DNA of 33,429 nt from CAZOWL01 sp964583605 (lineage in GTDB: Bacteria; Pseudomonadota; Gammaproteobacteria; Chromatiales; Chromatiaceae), in NCBI GenBank assembly GCA_964583605.1, contig CAZOWL010000045.1, positions 1 through 33,429 of the forward strand, given 5' to 3'. Made by a program: the position numbers and the translations under genes. How positions within the stretch are numbered: position 1 is the stretch's first letter; each line of letters opens with the position of its first letter. Below, piece after piece: positions 32,591-33,429 of this stretch. The notes under the pieces are model-generated. The model did not search any database. It saw nothing but the letters and a program-made list of their open reading frames with translations, and was not told where the DNA came from.

Positions 32591-33429
32591 GCGAATCCTT
32601 GCGTAACGGGCAGGTCGGCAGGTTATGAAGAAGCGGGGTGGGCCAATGCGAGCAGTTGAGCGCGCATTTTCCAGACAGGCTCCTCCCCGTGGCGACGGCC
32701 CTCTGGCAGTTCAATTTGACCGGTCTTTCCGTTGTTGGAGTCACGCTGTTTCTATCCGCTGCGATGATGCATCTTTTGATTTCCATATCAATATGTTGCA
32801 TCACCCCATGAGGCGGCCTGGCCTCACGGGACTGTGGGACAAAAAAGTGCGTGACAAGAGCCAAATTGAACAACCCTACCTCTGGCCAGCCACTATCGTT
32901 GCTGTGCGCTGGCGTCACCGCATCCGGTGGTCATCGTCGGGTCATCGTCGGGTCGTCATCGGGCTCAGTCGAGCAGCCGGGTCGTCGACGGTACCCAACA
33001 GGGTAGCCACTGGGGGAGCTCGGACTCAACCGCTTGCGCGGCGAGATGAGTGAGAATCACCCCAACAGCTTCCGGAGCTTCAAAGCCGGCGATGCTTCGC
33101 ACGAACCTGTCGCAGGCGGGGCACCAAGGTTATCAACTAGGCGATAGGAGACGGGGCCACCAGGAAGATGGGCCTCGCATCCTGCCATTCCTCCCCTGCC
33201 GGACAAGGGAAGGCATCAGCGACCCGCGCGATGCGATAAAGCGAGCACTGACCCCGGCCCACTGACCCCGGCCCAAGCTTGCCCCCACATCTGCTCTTAC
33301 TCCCAGCTCCACTGGCCCCCAACCACCCTGATGGCGGCGAAAGGCCACGCAAGCGGCCCTTTTTCTTGCGCGGCACGGGTGCTAAATTTCTGCGGGTACA
33401 ACAACGCCGCAAATGATGAGGACGACCCC
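32591..33429. other. No recognisable gene; short tandem repeats
   Basis: No open frame here looks like a protein. The promoter of the jet operon should lie in the A+T-richer stretch about 32700-32810, but I cannot place it. Two minor tandem repeats are visible: TCATCGTCGGG copies near 32932-32955 and two 14-bp copies of ACTGACCCCGGCCC at 33247-33274. Confidence 0.4.

Noticed and set aside
32145..32918. Minus-strand frame of 257 residues running from upstream of jetC into it
   Set aside because: Its second half is jetC in the wrong frame; the first half shows no family features.
33343..33366. Possible terminator GGCCACGCAAGCGGCC followed by CTTTTTCTT
   Set aside because: The stem is only four clean base pairs with a mismatch, and no gene is seen to end there.

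Overview
The window is GC-rich bacterial chromosome, most likely from a gammaproteobacterium of the purple sulfur type (Chromatiales). That assignment is an inference from base composition, codon use and the protein families present; no rRNA or other taxonomic marker lies inside. The window is a defence island: an intact type III-A CRISPR-Cas locus with a 61-repeat array sits head-on against a Wadjet/Mks-type SMC anti-plasmid operon, with decayed mobile and toxin-antitoxin genes scattered around them.

Layout. Positions 1-2.0 kb are ordinary chromosome: the 3' end of a TPR protein gene and a secreted DsbA-like thiol-disulfide protein. Positions 2.1-4.2 kb are a gene graveyard: an IS701-type transposase with a precise internal deletion, an antitoxin tail, a frameshifted PIN toxin joined in frame to the head of a BREX PglX-like methyltransferase, and an Rpn-type nuclease tail. 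Positions 4.5-12.5 kb hold an NE0113-family CARF protein and then cas10-csm2-csm3-csm4-csm5. Positions 12.6-13.3 kb hold decayed antitoxin and FitAB genes. Positions 13.6-18.8 kb hold an accessory block: CARF-HEPN ribonuclease A, a decayed second copy of the csm5 tail, a small beta-rich protein, a HepT/MntA pair, CARF-HEPN ribonuclease B and a Card1/Can2-type CARF nuclease. Positions 19.1-21.6 kb hold a double adaptation module, cas2-cas1-cas1'-cas2', in which cas1' has lost at least part of the usual active site. The leader and array follow (21.6-26.05 kb). Positions 26.2-32.6 kb carry the Wadjet-like operon on the minus strand, in the order jetC-jetB-jetA-jetD. The last 0.84 kb has no recognisable gene.

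How it should work. Cas10 keeps both its HD motif and its GGDD cyclase motif, so target RNA binding by the Csm complex should drive ssDNA cleavage and cyclic oligoadenylate synthesis. Two CARF-HEPN proteins and the Card1-like nuclease would be activated by that messenger, and the NE0113 protein may sense or degrade it. The array reads on the + strand: each repeat ends in the 8-nt handle ATTAAGAC and the last, degenerate repeat is at the far end. Several spacers can be read directly: two target variants of one coding sequence with mostly synonymous differences, one covers a Shine-Dalgarno plus start codon in antisense orientation, and two are hairpins resembling terminator stems.

Most novel candidates: the paired Cas1-Cas1'/Cas2-Cas2' module; the repeated [csm5 tail + small beta protein] unit; a HepT toxin whose AMP-acceptor tyrosine is a histidine, coupled to an extra small protein and placed between two cOA-effector genes.
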